Part shown: positions 28,873-36,001 of the stretch, in pieces
Numbering within the stretch: position 1 is the stretch's first letter
Layout of the letters: each line of letters starts with the position of its first letter
NCBI GenBank assembly: GCA_013425335.1
Contig: JACCLG010000025.1
Location: forward strand, 1-39,608
DNA from: Microcaldota archaeon
Lineage (GTDB): Archaea; Micrarchaeota; Micrarchaeia; Burarchaeales; Fermentimicrarchaeaceae
Direction of reading: 5' to 3'
DNA length: 39,608 nucleotides
Notes under the pieces: generated by a model
Told to the model about the DNA's origin: nothing
Database searches by the model: none
The model's input: the letters and a program-made list of their open reading frames with translations, nothing else
Program-made: the position numbers and the translations under genes

Positions 28873-29916
28873 ATGAAGGGCGAGATGAAGGCAGTTATGA
28901 AAAAGAAGCCAGGTCCTGGAGCGGAGCTGGTGACCGTTCCCATACCTAAGATAGGCCCGAGAGATATTCTTGTGAAAATCAAGGCGACCTCAATCTGCGG
29001 GACAGATTCTCACATATACGAGTGGAATGCATGGGCGCAGAGGAGGATAAAGCCGCCTAGGATAATGGGGCATGAGTTCGGCGGGGAGGTTGTTGAAGTT
29101 GGGAAAGATGTCACGTTTGTTTCTCTTGGGGACCACGTCTCTGCTGAGACTCACATAGTTGACAACAAATGCTTCCAGTGCAGGACTGGCCAAGCCCACG
29201 TTTGCCAGAACATGAAGATACTGGGAGTTGACACAGACGGCTGTTTTGCGGAGTATGTCGCGATTCCAGAAGAAAATGCCTGGGTGAACGACAAGAGCCT
29301 GCCTCCTGAAATAGCCGCAATACAGGAGCCGTTTGGCAATGCGGTTCACACTGTTTTCTCAGAAGGTGTAGAAGGAAAGACTGTTGCAATTTTCGGTCTA
29401 GGTCCTATAGGAATATGCGCGGTTGCCATATGCAAAGCAGCCGGGGCAGCACACATATTTGGCGTAGGGAGGAAGAATGAGTACAGATTGAACCTTGCTA
29501 AGAAGATGGGTGCCGACACGATAATCAAGTCAAACGAGCAGGATGCAGTGAAAATCATAAAGGAGGCAACTGGCGGCTATGGGGTTGATGTGGCGCTTGA
29601 GATGGCAGGAAGCCAGGAGGCAATAAACCAGTCGCTGAAGGTGCTCAAGCCAGGCGGTAGGATGTCCGCGCTGGGCCTGCCTGAGGGGGATATAACACTG
29701 AATTGGGCTGATGACATTATATTCAAGGCTGTGAGGATATACGGCATAACAGGCAGGAGGATGTACGGGACATGGTATACCACTGCAGGTTTGCTGAAGT
29801 CTGGCAGGGTGAATGTGGAGCCGATAATAACGCACAAGTTCAAGCTTGAGGAGTATGACAAGGGAATGCAGCTGATGCGCGAAGGAAAATGCGGCAAGGT
29901 TGTTCTATATCCATAG
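28873..29916 (+). CDS. tdh: L-threonine 3-dehydrogenase
   Basis: NAD-dependent medium-chain zinc dehydrogenase that oxidises L-threonine to 2-amino-3-ketobutyrate. The 347-aa length equals that of archaeal Tdh. Catalytic zinc ligand C42 (ICGTDSHIYEWNAW), H67 and E68 (MGHEFGG), and the Rossmann motif FGLGPIG (about 174-180) are present. The structural zinc lobe has C100, C103 and C111, but position 97, a cysteine in the Pyrococcus enzyme, is D97 here. The ATG at 28873 follows GGGGGGG (28861-28867); the earlier ATG at 28828 overlaps the TATA region. Kbl follows 11 nt downstream, together degrading threonine to glycine and acetyl-CoA. Confidence 0.95.
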   Translation: MKGEMKAVMKKKPGPGAELVTVPIPKIGPRDILVKIKATSICGTDSHIYEWNAWAQRRIKPPRIMGHEFGGEVVEVGKDVTFVSLGDHVSAETHIVDNKCFQCRTGQAHVCQNMKILGVDTDGCFAEYVAIPEENAWVNDKSLPPEIAAIQEPFGNAVHTVFSEGVEGKTVAIFGLGPIGICAVAICKAAGAAHIFGVGRKNEYRLNLAKKMGADTIIKSNEQDAVKIIKEATGGYGVDVALEMAGSQEAINQSLKVLKPGGRMSALGLPEGDITLNWADDIIFKAVRIYGITGRRMYGTWYTTAGLLKSGRVNVEPIITHKFKLEEYDKGMQLMREGKCGKVVLYP

Positions 29917-29927
29917 GGGGTGTATAC

Positions 29928-31103
29928 ATGGGAAGCAGGCTTGGTTTCATATCTGCAGAAATTAATGACATGAAGCAGAAGGGGCTTTTCAAAGTTCCGC
30001 CGATTCTTGGAGGGCCTCAGGGAGCGAGGGCAGTTGTCAATGGCAAGGAGGTCATAAATCTATCTTCAAACAGCTACCTGCAGCTCACGACAAACAAGAA
30101 AATGAAGAAAGCTGCAATTGAGGCGCTGAGAAAATACGGGGTTGGAACAGGGGCTGTGAGGCAGATTATAGGCACAATGAGCATACATGAGGAGCTTGAG
30201 AAGAAGGTTGCAGCATACAAAGGAGCCGAGGCAGTCCTGATGTTTTCCTCGGGAGTTGCTGCAAACAGCGGGACGATTCCCACACTTGTGGGGGAAGGGG
30301 ATTTGATAGTAAGCGATGAGTTGAACCACGGCAGTATAATCGACGGGTGCAGGCTCACAAAGGCTGAGAGGAAGATATACCCGCATTTGAACATGGAGGA
30401 GCTTGAGAGAATACTCAAGGAGAGCAAGCACAGGAGGAAGCTCATAATAACAGACGGAGTGTTCAGCATGGACGGAGATATTGCTCCCATGGACAAGATA
30501 GTTGAGCTGGCTGAGAAGTACGATGCGATAACATATGTTGATGACGCCCACGGCGAGGGTGTTCTGGGAAAGAACGGCAGGGGGATTGTTGACCACTTCA
30601 ACCTGCATGGGAGAGTGGATGTGGAGATGGGGACATTCTCAAAAGCATTCGGCTGCATGGGAGGCTACGTTGCAGGGACGGAGGATTTGAGGAGCTACCT
30701 CATACAGAGGGCGAGGTCATTCCTGTTCAGCACTTCGCACCCTCCAGCGACTGTGGCTGCAATAAGCGCTGCAATAGATGTTGTCCTTGAGCAGCCCAAG
30801 CTGTTTGACAGGCTGTGGGGCAATGCAAATTACTTCAGGAAGAAGCTTAAGAGGCTAGGCTTCAACACAGGGAACAGCCAGACGCCCATAATACCCGTGA
30901 TGACTGGGGAGAGCGCAGTTGCGCAGCAGCTTTCCAACAAGCTCTTTGAGAAGGGAGTGTATGTCAACCCGATTGTGTACCCGATGGTTGCAATGGACAA
31001 GGCCAGAGTCAGAAACATAGTGACTGCAGGGCACAAGAGGAAGGACTTGAATGCCGCGCTTGCAGCATATGAAGAAGTGGGCAAGGAGCTCAAACTGATA
31101 TAG
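29928..31103 (+). CDS. kbl: Glycine C-acetyltransferase (2-amino-3-ketobutyrate CoA ligase)
   Basis: PLP enzyme of the alpha-oxoamine synthase family that splits 2-amino-3-ketobutyrate with CoA into glycine and acetyl-CoA. From the ATG at 29928 it is 391 aa. Features: NLSSNSYLQL (about 44-53), GTGAVRQIIGTMSIHEELE (about 73-91), SDELNHGSIIDG (about 129-140), the aspartate/histidine pair in YVDDAHGEGVLG and the PLP lysine K239 in GTFSKAFGCMGGY. GGGGGTG lies just before the ATG. Immediate neighbour of tdh, which makes its unstable substrate. KBL is the best call, though 8-amino-7-oxononanoate synthase is a related alternative that the tdh context argues against. Confidence 0.94.
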   Translation: MGSRLGFISAEINDMKQKGLFKVPPILGGPQGARAVVNGKEVINLSSNSYLQLTTNKKMKKAAIEALRKYGVGTGAVRQIIGTMSIHEELEKKVAAYKGAEAVLMFSSGVAANSGTIPTLVGEGDLIVSDELNHGSIIDGCRLTKAERKIYPHLNMEELERILKESKHRRKLIITDGVFSMDGDIAPMDKIVELAEKYDAITYVDDAHGEGVLGKNGRGIVDHFNLHGRVDVEMGTFSKAFGCMGGYVAGTEDLRSYLIQRARSFLFSTSHPPATVAAISAAIDVVLEQPKLFDRLWGNANYFRKKLKRLGFNTGNSQTPIIPVMTGESAVAQQLSNKLFEKGVYVNPIVYPMVAMDKARVRNIVTAGHKRKDLNAALAAYEEVGKELKLI

Positions 31104-31138
31104 GCTTCAAAAAGGTATTTATCAATTGTGAGCGGGAA

Positions 31139-31163
31139 ATCCCACACTCTTCAGAGGTGGGAT
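31139..31163 (+). repeat. Left-end hairpin of IS copy 2
   Basis: Outer stem ATCCCAC (31139-31145) with GTGGGAT (31157-31163), unpaired A at 31146, inner stem CTCT (31147-31150) with AGAG (31153-31156), loop TC. The inner stem differs from copy 1 on both sides, preserving pairing. Confidence 0.82.
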
Positions 31164-31169
31164 GAGAGC

Positions 31170-31252
31170 GAACGTATAAACTCAGAATTTTCCAGCGGAT
31201 GCAACTTCTCTCTATACAGGCTTTTCACTGGAAAGCTACCCCCCTCCCAGAG
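31170..31252 (+). repeat. Conserved non-coding segment between left-end hairpin and tnpB promoter
   Basis: About 80 nt almost identical between the two IS copies, with no start codon or open frame. It contains an inverted pair TTTCCAG/CTGGAAA (about 31187-31193 and 31228-31234) about 34 nt apart. It ends with a C-rich stretch and GAGGTTTATAA. Function unknown: TnpA-binding site, tnpB regulator or RNA are possible. Confidence 0.6.
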
Positions 31253-31260
31253 GTTTATAA
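31250..31260 (+). promoter_or_regulatory. TATA box of tnpB copy 2
   Basis: GAGGTTTATAA, centred about 30 nt before the ATG at 31288, so the message is probably leaderless. Same as in copy 1. Confidence 0.55.
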
Positions 31261-31287
31261 GGAGAGAAATCAACGTAAATAACGTCT

Positions 31288-32442
31288 ATGCGAGCCTACA
31301 AATTCAGGATACATCCTTCCAAGAAGCAGGAAAAGGAAATGCAGAGTCACCTGTGGTTATCAAAAGAATTGTGGAATGAGATGCTTGCTTTTACAAAGGA
31401 GATTTACAACAACTACCAGAAATTCCCAACTAAAAAGACATTAAGAGAGTTGGTTAAAAATAGCGGCTTGTTTTCACAAGTAGGGCAGGAACTTGTTGAC
31501 AGATTGGTTGACTCCCTACATAGAAAAATAGAGATGAAGAAAAACGGGGAGAAGGGAGGTTTCCCGCGCTTCAAATCAATTGACAGGATGAAATCTCTGC
31601 ATTACCCGCAGTATGAATGTGGATTTTGGTTGGATAAAAAACTCAAAGTAACTCCTTTTGGAGAGATTGCAATAAAGAGGCACAGAGAGATAAAAGGCAG
31701 AATCAAAACTCTGATTGTGAAGAGGGAATCCTCAGGAAAGTGGTTTGCCGTTTTTACTGCTGAAGAAGAGAGATTACTGCCAAAAGAAAATAAAGGAGGA
31801 GTAGTTGGAATTGACTTGGGGCTGAAGACATTTGCAACCTTATCAAACAATCTGAAGATAGGCAACCCGAGGCATCTCATGAAGCATGAGGACAGGCTTG
31901 CCTTCATCCAAAGGAAGTTCTCAAGGAAGAAGAAAGGAAGCAAAAGCAGGAAGAGAGCAAAGATAAGGATTGCAAGGCTTCACGAGAGAGTAGCAGACAC
32001 AAGAAAGGACTTCCTTCATAAAACATCAACACAACTTCTCAATGATTATTCCCTCATTGCATTGGAGAAACTTGCATCAAAAGAAATGGCTGAACAGAAT
32101 TACGGCAAGCAGATAAATGATGCAGGATGGAATATGTTTGCAAACTTCCTTGCATACAAGGCGGAAGGGGCTGGATGCAGGGTGGTGTTTGTAGACCCAA
32201 GGAATACTTCAAAGATGTGCAGCAGGTGCGGAAACATCAGAAATGACCTGACGCTCTGGGACAGAGCATATAACTGTCCTGAATGTGGACTGTCAACAGA
32301 CAGGGATTTAAATGCTGCGCGTAACATACTTACAAAAGCTACCCCTGGGCAAGGGGGAAGTAACGCCTGCAATTCCTTATTGCATGAGGAGAGAGATGTT
32401 GCAGTAGCAACGTCTATGAAGCAGGAAGCCCACACTCTTTAG
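31288..32442 (+). CDS. tnpB: TnpB (IS200/IS605-type RNA-guided nuclease), copy 2
   Basis: A 384-aa nuclease with an intact RuvC triad: D176 (GIDLGLKTFATLS), E260 (IALEKLAS) and D338/D340 (DRDLNAARNIL), and zinc ribbon C311, C314, C330, C333. The N terminus MRAYKFRIHPSKKQEKEM and HLWLSKELWNEML helix are standard TnpB/OrfB features. Residues about 90-155 and 170-260 are nearly identical to copy 1, while about 20-88 (the REC/WED side) and the zinc ribbon diverge more. Its stop TAG lies within the right-end hairpin (CTCTTTAGGGG), so the guide RNA scaffold and the C-terminal codons overlap. Confidence 0.96.
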   Translation: MRAYKFRIHPSKKQEKEMQSHLWLSKELWNEMLAFTKEIYNNYQKFPTKKTLRELVKNSGLFSQVGQELVDRLVDSLHRKIEMKKNGEKGGFPRFKSIDRMKSLHYPQYECGFWLDKKLKVTPFGEIAIKRHREIKGRIKTLIVKRESSGKWFAVFTAEEERLLPKENKGGVVGIDLGLKTFATLSNNLKIGNPRHLMKHEDRLAFIQRKFSRKKKGSKSRKRAKIRIARLHERVADTRKDFLHKTSTQLLNDYSLIALEKLASKEMAEQNYGKQINDAGWNMFANFLAYKAEGAGCRVVFVDPRNTSKMCSRCGNIRNDLTLWDRAYNCPECGLSTDRDLNAARNILTKATPGQGGSNACNSLLHEERDVAVATSMKQEAHTL

Positions 32443-32480
32443 GGGTGGGAGCATGTCACCATATACTATGTCTGTTTGAA
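32390..32480 (+). ncRNA. Predicted right-end guide RNA (omegaRNA/reRNA) of IS copy 2
   Basis: Predicted by analogy with known TnpB systems. It overlaps the tnpB 3' end, includes the right-end hairpin (about 32429-32449) and runs past the element end. The predicted guide is ATATACTATGTCTGTTTGAA (32461-32480), which is the promoter/leader of the downstream TPR-AAA gene. The 5' end is not determined. Confidence 0.4.
32429..32449 (+). repeat. Right-end hairpin of IS copy 2
   Basis: Outer stem CCCAC/GTGGG, one unpaired A, inner stem CTCT/AGGG (one G-T pair) and a TT loop. It includes the tnpB stop codon. It matches copy 1, where the stem is CCCGC/GTGGG with CCCT/AGGG. Confidence 0.78.
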
Positions 32481-32489
32481 GGGGTAGCC

Positions 32490-33917
32490 ATGGATGAAGA
32501 TGAGGGGGAATACAGCGAGGCGAATGCAGAGAGCTATTACAAGACAGGCAACGAGTACTACGAGAAGGGCAACTTCGACCTTGCTGTTGAGTATTACAAC
32601 AAGGCAATAGAAGCAGACCCTATGTTTGACAAGGCATATTACAACAGAGGCTTGGCATACGCCTGCAAGGAAGAATATGACAAAGCAATTGAGGATATAA
32701 ACAAGATGATTGAGCTCAAGCCGAATTTTGCTGAAGCTTACTACATCCTCGGCTTGGCTTATGAGTACAAGAACATGCCTGATGATGCAATAAAGAACTA
32801 TAACAAGGCGCTGGAGCTTAACCCTGACTTCAAGGACGCTCAAAACAGGCTGGAGCTTGCAAAGAGCAAGAAAGAAAAGGCAAAGGAGGTTACAACAACT
32901 GAGCCGGGCACTCTTGCAAAGATAGAGTTCCTTGAGAAGCCAAAGACGAATTTCAACGATGTTGCCGGGATGGCGTACGCCAAAGAGACGATAAACGAGC
33001 AGATTGTCTACCCGTTCAAGAACCCGGCGCTTGCAAAGAAATATGGGAAGATGGCAGGCGGAGGGATAATGTTCTACGGCCCTCCGGGATGCGGCAAGAC
33101 GTTCATGGCAAAGGCAACGGCGGGACAGTGCGATGTGAATTTCATCCACGCCAGAATAAACGAGATAGTGGACATGTATGCAGGCAACACGGAGAAGAAC
33201 CTGCACAGGGTGTTTGAGACTGCAAGGAAGAATTCTCCCGCAGTCGTTTTCTTTGATGAGATGGAGGCGATGGGAGGGAAGAGGGAAGGGCAGGATATGC
33301 AGGGCTTCCAGAAAATGGCAATAAACCAGTTCCTTGCAGAGATGGACGGGCTGGAGAGCACCACTGAGAATATACTCGTCATAGGAGCTACAAACGCCCC
33401 CTGGGATGTAGACCCTGCCCTCAAGAGGTCAGGCAGGTTCGGCAAGACGATATATGTGGGGCTGCCTGACAAGAAATCTAGGGAAGCGCTGTTCAAGCTA
33501 TACTGCAAGAACAGACCTGTGAAGGGGATATGGCGGGGGAGGCTTGCAAGGATGACTGAGGGGTATTCCAGCGCTGATGTAAAGCAGCTCTGCGATGATG
33601 CTGCAACAATACCCTGGAAGGAGGCCTACGTGGGGAAGAAGGAAAGGTCCATTGTCATGGGCGACTTCATAAGGGCAATAAGGAATAGGAAATCAACCCT
33701 GCCGGAGTGGTTCGGCACTGTCAGAAAGCAGCTTGTGGGGAAGAAGGAGAAGGTTGTGCAGGATGGGAAGGAGCACTGGGTGGAGCATGAGAGCAAGCTC
33801 TCGCCAGAGGAGAAGCAGCTCTACAAGGATTTGATAAAAGACGTGAAGCAGTACACGGAGTGGAGGTACAAGATTCCAAGGATGATTAAGATTGGGTTCT
33901 CGAAATGGATCTTTTGA
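32490..33917 (+). CDS. TPR-AAA ATPase fusion protein
   Basis: A 475-aa protein fusing three consecutive 34-residue TPR repeats (about 14-115: YYKTGNEYYEKGNFDLAVEYY, AYYNRGLAYACKEEYDKAIEDI, AYYILGLAYEYKNMPDDAIKNY) to one AAA domain of the p97/Vps4/katanin class. Walker A GPPGCGKT (197-204), Walker B VVFFDEMEA (D256, E257), sensor 1 IGATNAPWD, arginine-finger region LKRSGRFGKT, and pore loop EIVDMYAGNTEKN. An unassigned C-terminal region of about 100 residues follows. The TPRs probably bring partner proteins to the ATPase. The ATG at 32490 follows GAAGGGG; TATA-like ATATACTA (32461-32468) abuts the IS end. Function unknown. Confidence 0.92.
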   Translation: MDEDEGEYSEANAESYYKTGNEYYEKGNFDLAVEYYNKAIEADPMFDKAYYNRGLAYACKEEYDKAIEDINKMIELKPNFAEAYYILGLAYEYKNMPDDAIKNYNKALELNPDFKDAQNRLELAKSKKEKAKEVTTTEPGTLAKIEFLEKPKTNFNDVAGMAYAKETINEQIVYPFKNPALAKKYGKMAGGGIMFYGPPGCGKTFMAKATAGQCDVNFIHARINEIVDMYAGNTEKNLHRVFETARKNSPAVVFFDEMEAMGGKREGQDMQGFQKMAINQFLAEMDGLESTTENILVIGATNAPWDVDPALKRSGRFGKTIYVGLPDKKSREALFKLYCKNRPVKGIWRGRLARMTEGYSSADVKQLCDDAATIPWKEAYVGKKERSIVMGDFIRAIRNRKSTLPEWFGTVRKQLVGKKEKVVQDGKEHWVEHESKLSPEEKQLYKDLIKDVKQYTEWRYKIPRMIKIGFSKWIF

Positions 33918-33982
33918 TTGCGCCAGTTTAACCTCATTTTTTAAGCTTTGCACTCCCTAGTCTATGGGGGTGTCCTGAGCAT

Positions 33983-34963
33983 ATGGCAGACGGGATTTTG
34001 CAGATTTTGAAGCATGCTTTCAAGAGAGTTACAAAGAGCGGTATCATCAGGACAGATAGGGGGCCTCTTGCGAGAATAGAGGTATACCTTGCGCCATATG
34101 TAGAAGTGATAAGGGGCGAGCTCACAGCTTCCGAGTGGACAGTGCTTGTGGCTCTTTCAAGCATTGCGGGTTTCATTGCGCTTCTGCTCCCTGTCTATGC
34201 CATCACTTCCTCTCCTTCCCTCACGCTCGTCTTTTCCTTGCTTGGAGCGTTATTCATCGGTTATGTCGTTGTGACCATCCCGACAATGCTAGCCTTCATG
34301 AAGGTTGAGAGCCTTGAGAGGGCGATGCCGCTCTTCCTCTCGCATCTCACAGCCGTTTATTCGGATAGGAAGAACATGAGGGATGCCCTGCTCAGCATGA
34401 TGCCAATGGACTACGGCCAGCTGTCAGTTGAACTCAGGGAGTCCATCTCGAACTTTGAGGTGAGCGGCAACCCGAAGACTTCATTCAGGAGGCTGAGGGA
34501 AACAATAGACAGCAGGAGCGTAAACAGGGCTTTTGACCTCATCATCAAATCCATAGACAGCGGCATAGATGTGTCGGAATCTCTCAGCATGCTTGTCAAC
34601 AACATCACATCAGACCTGGATGCGGAGGCAGAGAAGAACAGCAGGATAGGCCTGTCGACATGGATGATTCTACTCTCATCATCGTTCTTCTACCCGCTCT
34701 TCGCAGGGATGGGGTATAACATCACGCTCCTGCTGGAGGGGCTGATGGGCACGCATCTCTATTCCGCAATAGACAAACAGTTCCTGCTCTTCAGCCTGCT
34801 GGTTTACATGCTGCTGGCAAATGCGCTTGACGCAATGTTCATAGGGCAGGTGAGGTATGGCTCGGTGAGGAGAGGTTTGATAATTGTTTTCCCCCTAATG
34901 TTACTCATAGCAGTTGTTGTGTTCACGGCTTCCATGAAACTGGCTGGAGCCTTTGTGGGGTGA
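33983..34963 (+). CDS. Type II secretion/type IV pilus platform protein (T2SF/TadC/ArlJ-like)
   Basis: A 326-aa membrane protein with a T2SF domain. It has an N-terminal soluble stretch, a hydrophobic pair (about 52-75 and 83-105), the cytoplasmic T2SF four-helix module (about 110-215: LERAMPLFLSHLTAVYSDRKNMRDALLSM..., FEVSGNPKTSFRRLRETIDSRSVNRAFDLIIKSIDSGIDVSESL) and a C-terminal set of three helices (about 225-320). This is the platform component that couples an ATPase to pilin assembly. The adjacent minus-strand cluster encodes pilin-like proteins, which supports the role. No secretion ATPase is in the window. A possible TATA (TTTTTTAAGC, about 33935-33944) precedes it. Confidence 0.88.
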   Translation: MADGILQILKHAFKRVTKSGIIRTDRGPLARIEVYLAPYVEVIRGELTASEWTVLVALSSIAGFIALLLPVYAITSSPSLTLVFSLLGALFIGYVVVTIPTMLAFMKVESLERAMPLFLSHLTAVYSDRKNMRDALLSMMPMDYGQLSVELRESISNFEVSGNPKTSFRRLRETIDSRSVNRAFDLIIKSIDSGIDVSESLSMLVNNITSDLDAEAEKNSRIGLSTWMILLSSSFFYPLFAGMGYNITLLLEGLMGTHLYSAIDKQFLLFSLLVYMLLANALDAMFIGQVRYGSVRRGLIIVFPLMLLIAVVVFTASMKLAGAFVG

Positions 34964-34967
34964 TGGT

Positions 34968-35246
34968 GTGGCTTGTATATCGGTTGAACTTGCAATTGCG
35001 ATTCTGCTCTTCGCAGGAGCCGTAATACTCTTCAGGGAGTACCAGAACAGGAGGAACGTCAAGCTGCTTGGTGGCGAGAGCGATGAGCTCAGGAACTCCA
35101 TCTACGCCCTGCAGACAGAAGAAAAGAACTTCAGGGAGAAGGATTTCAGGAAGCTGCTGGCTGATTTCAACAGGCTGAAGGACAAGCTGGATGAGTATGA
35201 GAGCGAGAACGTGAAATTGAAGAAGCTACTTGAGAAGAAAAAATGA
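34968..35246 (+). CDS. Small membrane-anchored coiled-coil protein
   Basis: From the GTG at 34968 this is 92 aa: an N-terminal transmembrane helix (about 6-23, VELAIAILLFAGAVILFREY) and a charged C-terminal coiled coil (about 45-92, EEKNFREKDFRKLLADFNRLKDKLDEYESENVKLKKLLEKKK). The stop of the platform gene is at 34961-34963 and GGTGATG lies just before the GTG, so they are probably co-transcribed. An earlier TTG (34953) is possible. It could be an accessory of the pilus assembly platform, but no family is recognised. It converges with the next gene, overlapping it by 21 nt. Confidence 0.65.
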   Translation: MACISVELAIAILLFAGAVILFREYQNRRNVKLLGGESDELRNSIYALQTEEKNFREKDFRKLLADFNRLKDKLDEYESENVKLKKLLEKKK

Positions 35247-35573
35247 GGTGCTCATCCCAGTGGACGGGTCGGTTATAGTTGCCTCTACGGGATATTTTTG
35301 CATGTCTATACGTACCCTCAAGCCATATCTGCTTGAGAGTTCGCCCTCAACTGTATTCGCCCACCTGTCCCTGTTCCTCTCATCAACTCCTTTGTAGCTT
35401 TTGGTGAGCACATTCCTTGCAATGGTCATCCTGTCGGAGCGTATCTCCGCAGCAACCATGGAGTAGTATTCCTTGCTTGCAACGCGCGGTGAGCTTGAGC
35501 CAAGCAGGAGCACGAAGCCTAGCATGAACACGGAAAGCATAAGCAAGCCGCCAAACCCTTTTCTCATGTCCAT
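35226..35573 (-). CDS. Pilin-like secreted/membrane protein, variant N terminus
   Basis: A 115-aa protein with a basic start and a hydrophobic helix (MDMRKGFGGLLMLSVFMLGFVLLL, about 1-25) followed by an extracytoplasmic domain of about 85 residues ending TGMSTSFFLLK. The KGF-type hydrophobic N terminus resembles a type IV pilin, but the class III QxSxE box is absent. Its ATG at 35573 overlaps the preceding gene by 10 nt, so it is part of the pilin cluster transcription unit and its last gene. Probably a minor pilin; function inferred from context. Confidence 0.7.
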   Translation of the reverse strand: MDMRKGFGGLLMLSVFMLGFVLLLGSSSPRVASKEYYSMVAAEIRSDRMTIARNVLTKSYKGVDERNRDRWANTVEGELSSRYGLRVRIDMQKYPVEATITDPSTGMSTSFFLLK

Positions 35574-36001
35574 AGGCTCACCCTCACAAGCCTGTTTTCG
35601 GCACCCCCCTTCAATGGGATGAGGAGGAGGAACTGCTCCCTGCGTGTCAGTTGGGAGCTGCTTATTTCGACAGAGAACGGACTGGAGCCCTCCACTTCAA
35701 CATCAATCCTGCCGACTCCGGCAATTCTTCCATAATTGTAGATCCTTCCGCGCAGGTAGTTCATCTCGCTCAAGGAGAGGTAGCCCTTTACTTCAAGCCC
35801 CTTCTGGATTGTCCCGTATATCGTCTGGTCGTCATAGAATGCATTCACCATATCGTAGCCAGCCCTTTCCAAGACCAGCTCCCCGGTGGGATGCCTGTTC
35901 TGCGGCCAGACTGCAAAAAGCATGTAGGACAGTATTATTGCGAGGAAAAGTGAGAGGACGCCGTCAAGAACCATTACCTGCGCCTTCCCGAACCTAGGCA
36001 T
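35564..36001 (-). CDS. Pilin-like protein with degenerate class III signal
   Basis: A 145-aa protein beginning MPRFGKAQVMVLDGVLSLFLAIILSYMLF: basic N-region, AQ followed by an acidic residue (D13) and a hydrophobic helix (about 9-30). This looks like a class III signal in which the QxSxE box has degenerated to QVMVLD. The ectodomain (about 35-145) includes DVEVEGSSPFSVEISSSQLTRREQFLLLIPLKG. Neighbouring starts and stops overlap (8-10 nt), so it is co-transcribed with the canonical pilins. Probably a minor pilin. Confidence 0.75.
   Translation of the reverse strand: MPRFGKAQVMVLDGVLSLFLAIILSYMLFAVWPQNRHPTGELVLERAGYDMVNAFYDDQTIYGTIQKGLEVKGYLSLSEMNYLRGRIYNYGRIAGVGRIDVEVEGSSPFSVEISSSQLTRREQFLLLIPLKGGAENRLVRVSLWT

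Larger units (their letters stand above)
31128..32460 (+). mobile_element. tnpB-only IS200/IS605-type element, copy 2
   Basis: About 1.33 kb. The left end starts at GTGAGCGGG (31128) and the right end finishes at GCATGTCACC (32460); both ends match copy 1 (24811-26132, opposite orientation). It contains tnpB only. It lies between kbl and the TPR-AAA gene. A TATA-like AAGGTATTTATC (about 31112-31123) is left on the far side of the element, and the right end sits 29 nt before the ATG of the AAA gene. Confidence 0.88.

Noticed and set aside
31139-31163. Possible CRISPR repeat or Rho-independent terminator
   Set aside because: The hairpin occurs only at the IS ends, is not tandem and has no spacers; archaeal termination does not use such stem-loops. 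No CRISPR array is visible in the window.
32490-33917. Reading the TPR-AAA protein as the missing pilus-assembly ATPase
   Set aside because: Its AAA domain belongs to the p97/Vps4 class and not to the PilB/VirB11 secretion ATPases; I keep only the neighbourhood as a speculative link.
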